DNA of 64,000 bases. Origin: Micropterix aruncella. Taxonomy: Eukaryota > Arthropoda > Insecta > Lepidoptera > Micropterigidae. Positions 54,301-61,624 of this stretch are shown piece by piece (within the stretch, counting starts at the first letter, position 1; every line of letters begins with the position of its first letter). The stretch covers positions 8,614,029-8,678,028 of the forward strand of contig OX155960.1 in assembly GCA_944548615.1 (NCBI GenBank). Reading direction: 5' to 3'. The notes under the pieces are model-generated. The model was not told the DNA's origin. It saw only the letters and a program-made list of their open reading frames with translations, and did not search any database. A program made the position numbers and the translations under genes.

Positions 54301-57300
54301 CAGCATACACTTCCAGACCCCAGTAACCTCGCTCGTTGGAGCTTTGCCGAGGATAGTTATTGTCCCCTCTGTAGCAATACCCCTTGCACAGCTAGACACA
54401 TTCTAGCTGGCTGCAAGGTGGCCTTAGATCAAGGACGGTACACTTACCGCCATGACAAAGTTCTCGCTGTTATTCGCGAGGTAATTAGTCTCTCAGTGGC
54501 TCGTGCCAACAAGGGTTTGACAGTATCCTCCAAACCCCCAATACAGTTTGTGCGGGATGGCTCTAAAGGCAAAAAACATTTAACTACAAAACCTTTCTCA
54601 ATAATCGAGAAAGCTACAGATTGGACTCTGGAGGTTGATTCGGTCTCTAAGCAGTATAAATTCCCTGAAAGTCTCGGATGCACAGCCCTCCGTCCAGATA
54701 TAACTCTTTACTCTCTATCTCGGAAGGTGGCTCTTATTGTAGAATTAACTGTTCCATGGGAATCAAATATCCCAAAAGACCACGAGTGCAAATTAAATAA
54801 ATACCATGATCTTGCAAATGCCGTAACCCGGAACGGCTTCACTGTTCACCTTCACGCGGTGGAAGTTGGCGCTCGTGGCCTGCCAGCTAAATCTCTATTT
54901 CACCTCTTTAAAGATCTTGGCCTTTCCAGAAAAATAATCAACTCTTTCTTAGAAAAATTATCTAAAACTGCGATTTGCGCATCTCAAATTCTATGGCTTC
55001 GAAGGGGGAGTGAATGGGTGGCAAGGTGAACGCTCACATGTGGCAAGACAGCTGTCCTAAACCTACCACAGCCGGTTCGTAAGTCCGGAATCCACTGCTC
55101 ACCCCCCAGAAGTGTAAAAAATAGTATTATGATGGGCCCGACTCCGGTCGGTGAATTCCATGGCAGCTCCGTTTGTATTTATTATCTTATCATAGACTTA
55201 TTATATGTCTAATAACTAATTACTATACTACAAAGAGTCACATTTCATCGAAAAACTATGGAAAATCGCACTTTATTCTCTCATAGTAATTATCAAAAGA
55301 AGTTTCTTTGCGCGATTCAATTTACAAAACAAGATATAATTTTCAAAATACGCCTAATTATGTGATAACTTAGGATGTAAATGAAACAATACTTATTTTG
55401 TTAGTAAATTAAAGCGATATTACGTCATATTTCGCAATATATCAGGATATTTCATAAACATTACAAAATAATAACAACCATTTTTTCGCGAGCCGTTTGT
55501 TGTTGCCAAAGTGTTTTCTTTGAAAATTCGTGAAAAACAGCAAATGGACTCTTTCAATTGAGTAATAATTATGCCTAAACTACTTAAAAATGGAAATTAC
55601 TCACTTTTATCCCGTAAACACTGCACTTATATCCACAAAACACTGTACAAAACAAACATTTCGCGGAACTACGCGGCCGCCGCGCGCTGGCCGATCGAGA
55701 CTGTCGTCTGACGTTTATGCTGACTTTTTAATTAGCCGATCGATATTATCGCCGCTGGCCGCCGGACTAAAGATTATTCGGCCATGTATTTCAGCCGTCA
55801 GAAAGCATAAAGTACGACGATTCGAATCGTAAATTGCATTTTTCGCAGCGGCGAGCGCGATGTCCCGTAACGGACGTTACGCATTGTAGGCGGCCGCCAT
55901 ACATGTCCCCAAATGGATGTTACGTGCTGCGCGGGTTAAAGCAGAAGTTATTCTATTAAACAGATTATAGAAACTGTGAATGAAATTTTCACTTGAATTT
56001 AACGTATTCAAAGTAGAAGAACCTTTCCCTACCTTGTACACGACCATCGCGTACCGTGGAACGTTTTTTGGAAACATTTAAATATTTTTTAATTATTGTG
56101 ATAACGTTATCACTACAATAAAAATATATTGCTTGATAAATGTGCTATCATTACATTGAAAAATCTTTTGCTTGATAAACGTGTTATCACTACAATAAAA
56201 ATCTATTGCTTGCATGTATAGACTGCCACTGGTGCTGAAAACGGCATCCACAGTCACTATAAATTTTCCTACCATCTACAGAACTTTTTTATAAAACAAG
56301 ACTCAGCAATAACAGCTCTTCGTCTTCAGCGGCTAAAACTCTGGAAAACGAAGGGGAGAACAACAAAGAATAGTGAAATTCTACAGCAGGCTTGAGATGA
56401 ATTCATACTACTGAAGATAGACACAGACAAAATGCTACCTGAGTACACTTTCAGAAAGGTCATACAATAAGTCCTAACGATGAAGACCTTGTCAATACAG
56501 AGGCACCCGATAAAATAATTCTTTACACCAATTGTTTAAAGACAAATGAAGAGACTGATGATGGGGTATACTCACAATCCCTGCGACTAAAGTTAAAGAC
56601 TAAAGAAGAAAAGATCCCTGAAGTGCAACTTAATGATATAATAGGTATAATAATAATATGCATGATATTAATTAGTTAAATAATAACTTGTGCCCACATT
56701 TTTGGATTTTTGATTCTAATATCACAAACAACACACTTGTTCACTGACGGCCGACTTATGCTCAAGCAGCGGGCGACTAAAACTTCGAAATATGATTACT
56801 CATGTCTTTCTTCATATTATTCATTGAATGTAGTATGATCCTTGAGGGGCGTCAATTAAAACAGGCGAACCCGTCACCCAATGGAGTTATAACGATATTG
56901 AGCCATTCTGTCTCCCATGGAGTGAAGAAAAAATATTTGGTGGACAGAACAATTCATAGTCAAACTAGCCAACGGCCCATAGGAGTCCAATACCTTTCCG
57001 CGAGACACTGGGAAAAGCATACCATCGGACAAACCTCTTACCCTTACTACCAGATTTGGATGGATTTCTCCGTGTGGTCACAGATGTGGTCACTGACGAC
57101 AACGGTAATTCAGCATGAATTTATCATAGACCGAGTCGACCTTTGCCAGTCAAGATCACACGGGATCGGGTGGCCAACGGATCGTTTCTAAGCATAAATG
57201 ACGTCAGGTCGAGTAGGAAACGTAAGTTTCCAGTCCCCCGGCTATTCACCAAAATGCAGTCGATTAGCTGACGCCGCATGGTACCGCCCAATTCCGTCTG

Positions 57301-58620
57301 AAGTGTTTCCCCGAATCGAAACCTCTGATCCCAACTGCCCACGACCGTAGGTGACAGCCGCATGCAGACTTCACAATGGCCCTACCAGGTTAGTCCCTCT
57401 TCCGAGCCGGCCTCGTTAAGCCGACCTAACGAAATACAGACCATCAGGCCCAAGCTGCTCGGAACTGTTAAGAACCCAAGTGAATGGTTTCGTGCAGCTT
57501 GGGCCATAAGATCCAATTTGTTCTCGGATCGGTACAACTCACGATTCAGCTCCTATTCAGAAGCCTTCTCGTTTGGAAGGCTACCCCGGCTAAGACTCTC
57601 GCGTCTTAGACCTCACAGCTGGTGGATTGGTTTTTTCTGGTGGGATTAACTCCCGGCGCTACTGAACGGTTTCTGCACCGTTCGGCAACGCCAATCGATT
57701 GTGCACTCTGACTAAATGCTGAAGGAGTCTGGAGACTACGGAAATATACTGTCTCCTTACCATTAGGCTACCTGATCCTGAATTCAGAGCCGATAGATTC
57801 AAATCGAATCACTCCTGAACATACGGCAGTTAGAGGTCACGCAAGTGACTTTGGACTCGTCATCAGTCGGGAGGTTGGAGGTATCCTGTTATTAATTTCA
57901 GACAGAGATATCCTTCCAAAACTGGTAGTCAGGGGGTGAGGCTACCTGCTGTGCACCTTTTCCGGTGCCTCCATGTTGGCATAGCTAGACAGTAGATTTG
58001 TATTGTCTCTAAGTCTTCTACGCTCATCCCACGGCTGAAAGAACAATCACATATCGTTATACTAGCCTGGGGTGACGGGTTCGCCCGTTGTAGTCGACAC
58101 CGCCCTATATACTGTTAAGAACCCAAGTAGTATTTTCAGATCGGTTGGTTCACGGCCAAGAGATCATAGAGAATGCCTTTTGCAGAGAATGCCTATTAGG
58201 ATCCACCAGCAAATATCGTCAGCCGGTCGGCCGTTTGCCATATGCTACTAGTAACACCGGCGGTACTAGTAGTTTGCCGTACTCTATAGGGTACACGGTA
58301 CAAAAGAGGTTAAATGCAAAAATTAGGAAAAACAAATTACCCTTTGCGGTGTGTGAATAGGAGCCATTGTGTCCAAATCCGTCATTGGGAACTCAACGCC
58401 TTTGGTCTTCAGCTCTTGATAAACGCTCACCACTCCCTAAATGAGATAATAGAATAGAATAAAAATTTCAAAATATCTCGAACGAAGATTACTTCATTAA
58501 ATCAGAACTTACTTGAAGTTCAGGCTGATGCTGAAAGGCATCCGCCCAACACTGAATCAGGCTGAGCACTTTCTCCTGGACAATCGTCGGGGGATCATTC
58601 TTCGGACCGATCATTTTTAC
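36150..58620 (-). CDS. TOM1: TOM1 (target of Myb1) homologue, eleven 3' coding exons
   Basis: TOM1 proteins are endosomal adaptors: the VHS and GAT domains and C-terminal motifs bind ubiquitin, Tollip and clathrin for cargo sorting. Minus-strand exons: 58513-58620, 58341-58436, 51885-52025, 49401-49547, 45431-45582, 44886-44953, 41595-41660, 39708-39792, 39342-39447, 39126-39185, 36150-36338. All junctions are GT-AG and keep frame (1,218 nt, 405 aa). Order: C-terminal half of VHS ([35 protein letters not shown]); Ser/Pro linker; GAT ([37 protein letters not shown]); LIDLSDDLP clathrin-box-like motif; [26 protein letters not shown]; terminal DSMFAL, matching the family's (D)MLFAL end. The N-terminal VHS exon(s), about 100 aa, were not found up to 64000. 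Introns hold most of the window's LINEs. Confidence 0.93.
36811..37417. mobile_element. Non-autonomous DNA element with ~32-bp degenerate TIRs
   Basis: Left 'gtatccgactcaatgacata' plus 'gtacgttttggc' is mirrored by the right end, which reads 'gtattagattgctcaatgcg' in reverse. Related termini occur at 18985-19022, 36440-36462 and 59385-59435, and the interior matches 59100-59300 in reverse. It lies in the TOM1 intron before the last exon. Confidence 0.6.
38050..38260 (+). mobile_element. LINE reverse transcriptase C-terminal fragment
   Basis: [26 protein letters not shown] and, one frame over, [12 protein letters not shown] match the C-terminal RT/thumb blocks of Jockey-like LINEs. A frameshift lies near 38190. 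Confidence 0.6.
39126..39185 (-). CDS. TOM1: TOM1 20-codon exon
   Basis: Acceptor [27 protein letters not shown], corresponding to the DIExWL block of the family, donor AAG|GTATTG. Confidence 0.87.
39342..39447 (-). CDS. TOM1: TOM1 linker exon
   Basis: Acceptor [26 protein letters not shown] to PPAQAQ, donor CAG|GTACCT. Confidence 0.87.
39708..39792 (-). CDS. TOM1: TOM1 exon with [10 protein letters not shown]
   Basis: Acceptor [27 protein letters not shown], the conserved (D/E)FDMFAxxR block, donor GG|GTATGT. Confidence 0.9.
40305..41150 (-). mobile_element. CCHC/nuclease-type LINE copy 2 (reverse), itself interrupted
   Basis: Collinear on the reverse strand with 54190-54580. The right part matches from 'gttgtccagtcattctggca' (41117) to the CCHC-coding block; the left part matches the 'ggcacgagccactga' to 'aagccatcccacacaaactg' block. 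A 425-bp LINE fragment (40408-40832) splits it. Confidence 0.75.
40408..40832 (-). mobile_element. Jockey/R1-like LINE 3' fragment with 11-bp TSD
   Basis: The minus strand encodes [40 protein letters not shown] and VANTIDQQW, the C-terminal zinc-knuckle region of LINE RTs. It is flanked by TTTGTGAATAA at 40397-40407 and 40833-40843. Confidence 0.8.
41595..41660 (-). CDS. TOM1: TOM1 exon with LIDLSDDLP motif
   Basis: Acceptor [27 protein letters not shown], donor A|GTAAGT. LIDLS resembles a clathrin box. Confidence 0.88.
41810..42120. repeat. AT-rich retroelement-like remnant
   Basis: 'ttttatgacactcctaactaggcagtgcctat' is a diverged copy of the block at about 12025-12052. No coding content. 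In a TOM1 intron. Confidence 0.4.
42453..43097 (-). mobile_element. Jockey/CR1-like LINE 3' end with (AGTAA)n tail and TSD
   Basis: The minus strand encodes [69 protein letters not shown] and a terminal YLL block. The 3' tail is (TTTAC)n on the element strand. AATATA flanks both sides (42447-42452, 43098-43103) and unoccupied copies of the target occur at about 17801-17820 and 32829-32849. Confidence 0.83.
43375..44070 (-). mobile_element. CCHC/nuclease-type LINE copy 3 (reverse)
   Basis: Reverse-strand match to 54410-55190 in order, including the 3' UTR and the 3' terminal 'gcagct' block at about 43380. Frames are broken, but blocks such as [21 protein letters not shown] and [16 protein letters not shown] are readable. 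Confidence 0.8.
44220..44760 (-). mobile_element. CR1-like LINE 3' end, split by a MITE
   Basis: Same family as 9448-9695 and 32324-32530. The match is interrupted exactly at TTAA by the MITE at 44297-44499. Confidence 0.75.
44297..44499. mobile_element. piggyBac-type TTAA MITE (203 bp), family 1
   Basis: Flanked by CTAA (44293-44296, a one-base decay of TTAA) and TTAA (44500-44503). The ends CCCTTCAGGCCTCGGCCCCT and CCCCTAAAGCCCCAATTGG (reverse) match the element at 11130-11392. It contains GGCCGATATCGGCC. Confidence 0.82.
44886..44953 (-). CDS. TOM1: TOM1 short linker exon
   Basis: Acceptor [26 protein letters not shown] to SDK, donor G|GTACGT. Confidence 0.85.
45431..45582 (-). CDS. TOM1: TOM1 GAT exon 2
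   Basis: Acceptor [27 protein letters not shown] to [17 protein letters not shown] and two bases of a split Arg, donor AG|GTGAGG. Confidence 0.92.
45720..46204 (+). repeat. Modular repeat family copy 2, left part
   Basis: Blocks 'gagagtccaaagacttaccgc', 'cactgggaa', 'ccgactaccagatt', 'gccaatcgatt', 'ctgactaa' and 'ggctaccCgatt' recur in 56860-57180 and 57650-57790. It ends at the 12-bp duplication (46193-46204) where a LINE is inserted. Confidence 0.7.
46205..48301 (-). mobile_element. RT-RNase H LINE (R1/I-like), 5'-truncated, with 12-bp TSD
   Basis: A 2.1-kb minus-strand insertion ending in an (AACT)n tail (46205-46224 on the + strand as ttagttag). It is flanked by gtaagggagagg at 46193-46204 and 48302-48313. 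The reading frame is open from about 48290 (before the first Met) to 46287. Confidence 0.92.
46287..48080 (-). CDS. LINE reverse transcriptase plus RNase H
   Basis: 597 codons from the first Met; the frame continues upstream with [16 protein letters not shown] (RT motif A). Downstream: [30 protein letters not shown] (catalytic Asp pair), [17 protein letters not shown], then RNase H with [38 protein letters not shown] and [21 protein letters not shown], covering the D-E-D-D set. The end is a [18 protein letters not shown] zinc knuckle. No internal stop, so this is a fairly young copy, but the N-terminal endonuclease is missing. Confidence 0.93.
   Translation of the reverse strand: MITEWIMNMLRKRIIRLSENQNHQALVMRGCPQGGVLSPLLWNLVVNDLITKLNNNHFLTIGYADDLVIMINGLVTSTLCDLTQTALKIVEKWCKENDLSVNPKKTDTILFTHKRKLGTYKMPTLFGSRLTLSKEVKYLGITLDEKLNWNKHLENKLNKATVAFWQCRRMVGKKWGLAPHIILWLYKMIIIPMISYGAVVWWPRTQLTTAINKLQKVQRLACIAATGCMRTTPTAALEIMLGLLPLHLHIQKEAAATATRLKNLNLWTKYKTPHTNIYDNILSSFPMLDAAIDRIPKTMIFWKEYAISLTEDSKEALNQTDLRIYTDGSKTNKGTGCGVFSEDLNIHISKPLGAHNTVFQAECMGIIEACNAVKQRQLKHENICILSDSRSVLQALGSDRFTSGLIYECHQSLLEVCGKGNKVTLKWIKGHSNSRGNDAADELARKGSDTPAYGPEPIVPLPYSHINNQLDNHYKQLHQTHWKEIDTCRQTKEIVVEYNHKLTKTLLRTKRPQLRKLVGLITGHNTLNKHLFNMGGTNSPMCRACMEAEETTKHILLDCKQVEVYRTKHLGTPGTLREAAGNLKALLAFVEELGWVE
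48314..49150 (+). repeat. Modular repeat family copy 2, right part
   Basis: 48314-48600 matches 1580-1830 and 57835-58100. It includes the hairpin-forming ACGGGTTCGCCCGTT at about 48554-48568. 48780-49130 matches 57190-57480. A minisatellite separates the two. Confidence 0.7.
48657..48743 (+). repeat. 23-bp minisatellite, ~3.8 copies
   Basis: The unit GATTTCATAATTGCATAAAT plus ACG is repeated head to tail without visible mismatch. Confidence 0.9.
49401..49547 (-). CDS. TOM1: TOM1 GAT exon 1
   Basis: Acceptor CTCTCAG; 49 codons [20 protein letters not shown]...HPSDLELLN, donor AAT|GTAAGA. Confidence 0.92.
50233..51551 (+). mobile_element. Near full-length mariner element (1,319 bp)
   Basis: Inverted termini CCTTCTGTCTAAAAAGTTCC (50233) and, in reverse, CTACTCTGTCTAAAAAGTAC (ending 51551), about 28 bp, flanked by TA at 50231-50232 and 51552-51553. 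It carries one transposase gene with two in-frame stops. In the TOM1 intron between the linker and GAT exons. Confidence 0.95.
50423..51484 (+). pseudogene. Mariner transposase, two in-frame stops
   Basis: [20 protein letters not shown] begins a helix-turn-helix, followed by [12 protein letters not shown]. Catalytic residues of the DD34D triad are all present: Asp in ITGDETWVY, Asp in FHDDNAPSH, Asp in [10 protein letters not shown], with 34 residues between the last two. Stops at about 51107 (in ...LAV*KRLREKI) and 51166 (before [10 protein letters not shown]) split the frame; otherwise it is collinear for about 350 codons. The carboxyl part 51212-51484 is open. Confidence 0.93.
51885..52025 (-). 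CDS. TOM1: TOM1 linker exon
   Basis: Acceptor TTGCAG; 47 codons of Pro/Ala/Ser-rich linker ([20 protein letters not shown]...TPPPA). The donor GCT|GTTAGT is non-canonical after GT but is the only one that keeps frame; the alternative GTAACT 5 bp on would break it. Confidence 0.85.
52030..53520. other. TOM1 intron, AT-rich, nothing recognised
   Basis: No repeat ends or coding sequence seen other than simple AT-rich sequence. Confidence 0.4.
53525..53780. mobile_element. Partial TTAA MITE related to 61781-62086
   Basis: TTAA at 53521-53524 is followed by CCCCTCACG. The interior shares 'gcattgaaattt', 'aaaacaatta' and 'gaataaatat' in order with the 61.8-kb element. The right end was not found. 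Confidence 0.55.
54180..55192 (+). mobile_element. CCHC/nuclease-type LINE, best-preserved 3' copy
   Basis: Reference copy for the fragments at 7.4, 40.3, 43.4, 59.4 and 60.1 kb. The coding part (to 55029) is followed by a 160-bp 3' UTR ending 'gcagctccgtttgtattt'. The 5' part (RT) is missing. Confidence 0.85.
54235..55029 (+). CDS. C-terminal zinc knuckle and PD-(D/E)XK-like domain of a LINE
   Basis: 264 aa. [18 protein letters not shown] is a C-x2-C-x6-H-x4-C knuckle. It is followed after about 120 residues by [25 protein letters not shown], then [12 protein letters not shown] and [19 protein letters not shown] knuckle followed by RPD...ELT...KxxKY is the layout of the restriction-like endonuclease of R2/R4/NeSL-type LINEs, which nick target DNA for reverse transcription. 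Frame is intact from 54235 to the stop, though upstream RT sequence is absent. The exact clade is uncertain. Confidence 0.75.
   Translation: MHWKVMLYDWTPEMLKFYLNAFQHTLPDPSNLARWSFAEDSYCPLCSNTPCTARHILAGCKVALDQGRYTYRHDKVLAVIREVISLSVARANKGLTVSSKPPIQFVRDGSKGKKHLTTKPFSIIEKATDWTLEVDSVSKQYKFPESLGCTALRPDITLYSLSRKVALIVELTVPWESNIPKDHECKLNKYHDLANAVTRNGFTVHLHAVEVGARGLPAKSLFHLFKDLGLSRKIINSFLEKLSKTAICASQILWLRRGSEWVAR
55590..55940. other. CpG-rich island in a TOM1 intron
   Basis: A sharply GC- and CpG-rich stretch (55668-55760 and 55840-55940, with GCGGCCGCC at both ends) in otherwise AT-rich intron. On the minus strand 'ACGGGATAAAAGTGAGTAAT' near 55600 could be a splice donor, which would fit a non-coding first exon. 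It ends at GGGTTAA, so a DNA-transposon end is an alternative. Confidence 0.4.
56100..56211 (+). repeat. Three-unit ~38-bp tandem repeat
   Basis: Units 'gataa(a)cgt.ttatcactac' through 'attgctt' are repeated three times with a few substitutions. Confidence 0.75.
56285..56660 (+). other. Coding-like fragments of unknown origin
   Basis: Two short frames look protein-like: [20 protein letters not shown] then stop (about 56309-56371), and, after an ACTTTCAG acceptor-like site, [20 protein letters not shown]...[11 protein letters not shown] (about 56452-56640). Acidic composition and codon usage suggest a decayed coding fragment or retrocopy. I do not recognise the source. Confidence 0.3.
56860..58110 (+). 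repeat. Modular repeat family copy 3
   Basis: The longest contiguous copy (about 1.25 kb). Block order differs from copy 2: the 'gacgtcaggtcga...' block lies before, not after, the 'gccaatcgatt' and 'acgggttcgcccgtt' blocks. Between exons B and C of TOM1. Confidence 0.65.
58341..58436 (-). CDS. TOM1: TOM1 VHS C-terminal exon
   Basis: Acceptor ATTTAG; 32 codons [20 protein letters not shown]...IHTPQR, donor AGG|GTAATT. The TDLDxxxPIHTPQR block is diagnostic for TOM1. Confidence 0.93.
58513..58620 (-). CDS. TOM1: TOM1 VHS exon
   Basis: Acceptor GTTACAG; 36 codons starting [20 protein letters not shown] and ending QHQPELQ at donor CAA|GTAAGT. First TOM1 exon inside the window; phase 0 at both ends. 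Confidence 0.92.
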
Positions 58621-59099
58621 CTGTAACAAAATTCAGTTTAAAAAAATAGAAAATCACAAAGATGCCGATGCTGATCTGTCAATCAAGCTATCTGCCTTTT
58701 TGGAATATCCAGATAAGAGATGTTGTGACGCGAAGAAAACACATCGACTCTCGCACAATGGATAAGGTTTTTGTTCAGTTATGGTAATCCACTACAAGCA
58801 CCTACACCCGAGAAAAATATATCTACGAGCCATTAAAGTTCATAAAAGAACCATAATATATTTGGCAACCAGGATTTTGCTACAAAATGCAACGTAAGGA
58901 TGACACTCATAGTTCCAAAAAATTTAATATTCTTTTATTTTTATGTTCAATATAACAACTTTCGTGGTATAACAGTATAGCTGTGCAACTGTAGATGTAG
59001 AGTAGGGTATAAAATAATAAGATAAAAGCAAACAATTTTTTAAATCATAGCTCTTATTATTTCAATATTATTTACATAAAAATGTTTACTTTTAATATG

Positions 59100-59420
59100 G
59101 TACAAGTTTCAATAGGTAATAATTAAGCACTTTATATTCAGATAGACTAATAGATGGCATTCTATCTCTCCATATAATTTCTGTGATGTAATCAGCCTAT
59201 ATAAAACTGCAATAGATGGAAATAATAATTGAATGTTACCATTGGTTAAATTATTGTTTTATATAATCAATCAGTCCTTTATAAAAAAAAACATTAATTA
59301 TCAATGTTACTATATGTAGATGGCTAAATAAATTGCTATTAGTTTCGCCACCAATGCTATCAGCACTCTCTGCATTTCGCCGCTTCAGAAGGGTTGTTAA
59401 ATCGTACTAGGGAGTTGAGC
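59100..59420 (-). repeat. Reverse copy of the 36.8-kb DNA element
   Basis: 'gatggcattctatctctcc' to 'gtgatgtaatcagcctat' matches 37035-37095 in reverse. The terminal 'gattgctcaa' motif recurs at about 59416-59425. Confidence 0.55.
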
Positions 59421-59426
59421 AATCTA

Positions 59427-59516
59427 ATACCACCGTTCACCTCCCAGAAGCGTAATAATTATATATGATGGGCCCGATTTTTGGTCGGTGAATTCCATGG
59501 CAGCTCCGTTTGTATT
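59427..59516 (+). mobile_element. CCHC/nuclease-type LINE copy 5, 3' UTR only
   Basis: 'caccgttcacctcccagaag' to 'gcagctccgtttgtatttta'; a 90-bp, heavily 5'-truncated insertion of the 54.2-kb family. Confidence 0.78.
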
Positions 59517-60111
59517 TTATTCATTATAACCAATGGTTATAGTATTATTGGATTTGGGTAGCTCTGGTACAGTGGCTTTAGGTCTTGGCGAGAATTCGGA
59601 CCAATTACCAAGTTTCCTCAGGGATAAGGGCAGTGGGTTCCATCAGGATTTTTTTCTCATTTAGTTTAATGTTCAAATACGATACAGACGAGTTTTGCCA
59701 AATCATGAGAAATTTTGGATCGAAAATTATTATTTTCATCAAAAACTAACCAACTTCAGCAGGTGATATCTCATGATAGAAGCCTTTTGATAGATTTGAC
59801 ATGTGTTATTTCATCAGGCTAGTGGCAAGTTGTTATTACACATATTTATTTGCCAGCAGTTGGGAGTAACAACAAGTGCAGCCTCTATTAACAAGTGTAG
59901 TCAATTGGTCTCCCTATGTGTAGTCAAGTGTCGCTGAAATGTCGAGTGCCCAATTATCATATATATAAATAATGTATCTGTATATTTTTTCTTTTTTTGA
60001 AAAAATATTGTGAAATCTGCCTAAGGACAAATCCACTTAGGCTAGATTATATCAAACTTTTAATTATTTTGATGGGGGCGGGCATAACAAAGTTATAATA
60101 AATAAATAATA

Positions 60112-60482
60112 TGATCCCGCAAATGCCAACACCCGGATCGGCTTCACTGTTCACCTTCACGCGGTGGAAGTTGGCACTCGTGGCCTGCCAGCTAAATCTC
60201 TGTTTCACCTTTTTAGAAGCTAAGATCTTGGTCTCTCCAGGAAAATAATCAACTAGTTCCTAGAAAAATTATCTAAAACCGCAATTTCCTCAAATTCTAT
60301 GGCTTCGTAGGGGGAGTGAATGGGTGGTAAGGTGAACGCTCATATGTGGCAAGACAGCTGTCTAAACCTACCACAGCCGGTCGTTAGTTCGGAATCCACC
60401 GTTCACCCTCCAGAAGTGTAATAATAGTATATGATGAACCCGACTTGGGTCTGTGAATTCCATGGCAGCTCCGTTTGTATTT
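60112..60482 (+). mobile_element. CCHC/nuclease-type LINE copy 6, 3' end
   Basis: Matches 54810-55190 from the [21 protein letters not shown] block through the 3' UTR to 'gcagctccgtttgtatttta'. Confidence 0.82.
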
Positions 60483-61050
60483 TATTTATTGGCCGTGGAA
60501 TGCAGGTAGCGACAAACATTTATTGTGCACAATTTTGACAAATCCTTGGTATAATTTTATAATAGCATAGGTATAAATAACAAAGGTACAATTTTTAAAA
60601 CTCATTTATCAGTAAGGATATTAGACGCTGTTATCAACAAAATAATTATTTTTATAGCTGCAGGCTGAAATACTACAATTTAATAGCATATAAAGTAAAA
60701 AAATCGTGACTGGACAATAAATGAAATGAAAAGCTAGAACTGTGTACAGAAATAAAACCTCACAAAGAATGCAGAAAAATAATGTAATTGTGCACTCTAT
60801 TGAGCCATAAGATCATTATCCAAGGAAAAGAAATACAAGCTGCAGCCATATCAAATTTATATTTTTCAAATTCAATTCAATTTCAAATTTATATCAAAAA
60901 ATATTTTTTTTAAATGTCATTTGTTATATTATAGTCGTTTTTTGTTATTTGGTATAATTACGGAGTAATTTACTGAATATTATTCCTTGTTAAATTGAGT
61001 AGCCATGGTCATTCCTAAACAATTGTAAAGGAAATAAATACTTTTTATTA

Positions 61051-61135
61051 ACCGACTTCAAAAAAAGGATGAGATTATCAATTCGGTTGTATTTTTTTTA
61101 TTTTTTATTGTTTGTTACCTCAGCACTCTGTCAAT
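61051..61135 (+). repeat. Dispersed 'accgacttcaaaaaa' repeat
   Basis: 'aaccgacttcaaaaaaaggatgagatt' through 'tcaattcggttgtatttttttt' and 'gttacctcagcactctg' matches from memory a repeat very common in lepidopteran genomes; it supports the taxonomic guess. Confidence 0.5.
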
Positions 61136-61329
61136 TAAGAAACGATTTGGACAATTCTTTTTTTAATTGAAAGGATATACTTCCAGATTGGTTCCATTTT
61201 TATCAAAATCCTGTTCTGAGGATGGGATCCATAAGGAGGGAGGGAAATATTATCATATGAAGTCGAAAACATACATGTTGGTTCAGTTCCGATGACGATG
61301 CATTTTTTATGGGAAGCATGACATGATTC

Positions 61330-61570
61330 TACACCTAGGGTTGGCTCCCGACGAGGACTCCTCAACGGTCAACAGCACAGGCACGAAATTTTGTATATGC
61401 ATTCAATTACTACAGTCCGTTCCAAGTTTCACCAAGACAGGACTGCGGCACCCAGGGTTGGCTTTCAACGAGGGAACTACGTAACGGTCAACAGCACAGA
61501 GAGGATATTTCAAGTATACGCATTAAATTATGATAGCCTGTTTTAAGTTTCACCATGACATGGCTGCTGT
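61330..61570 (+). repeat. Two-unit ~119-bp tandem repeat
   Basis: 'agggttggct...acgagg' and 'aacggtcaacagcacag' occur at 61337/61364 and again at 61454/61483. A reverse, diverged copy sits inside the P-type element at about 6443-6560. Confidence 0.75.
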
Positions 61571-61624
61571 ATTTATAAAAGAGTCAGTTTTTTTTTTGTT
61601 AAAATTTTGTCTATTATTCTCTTC

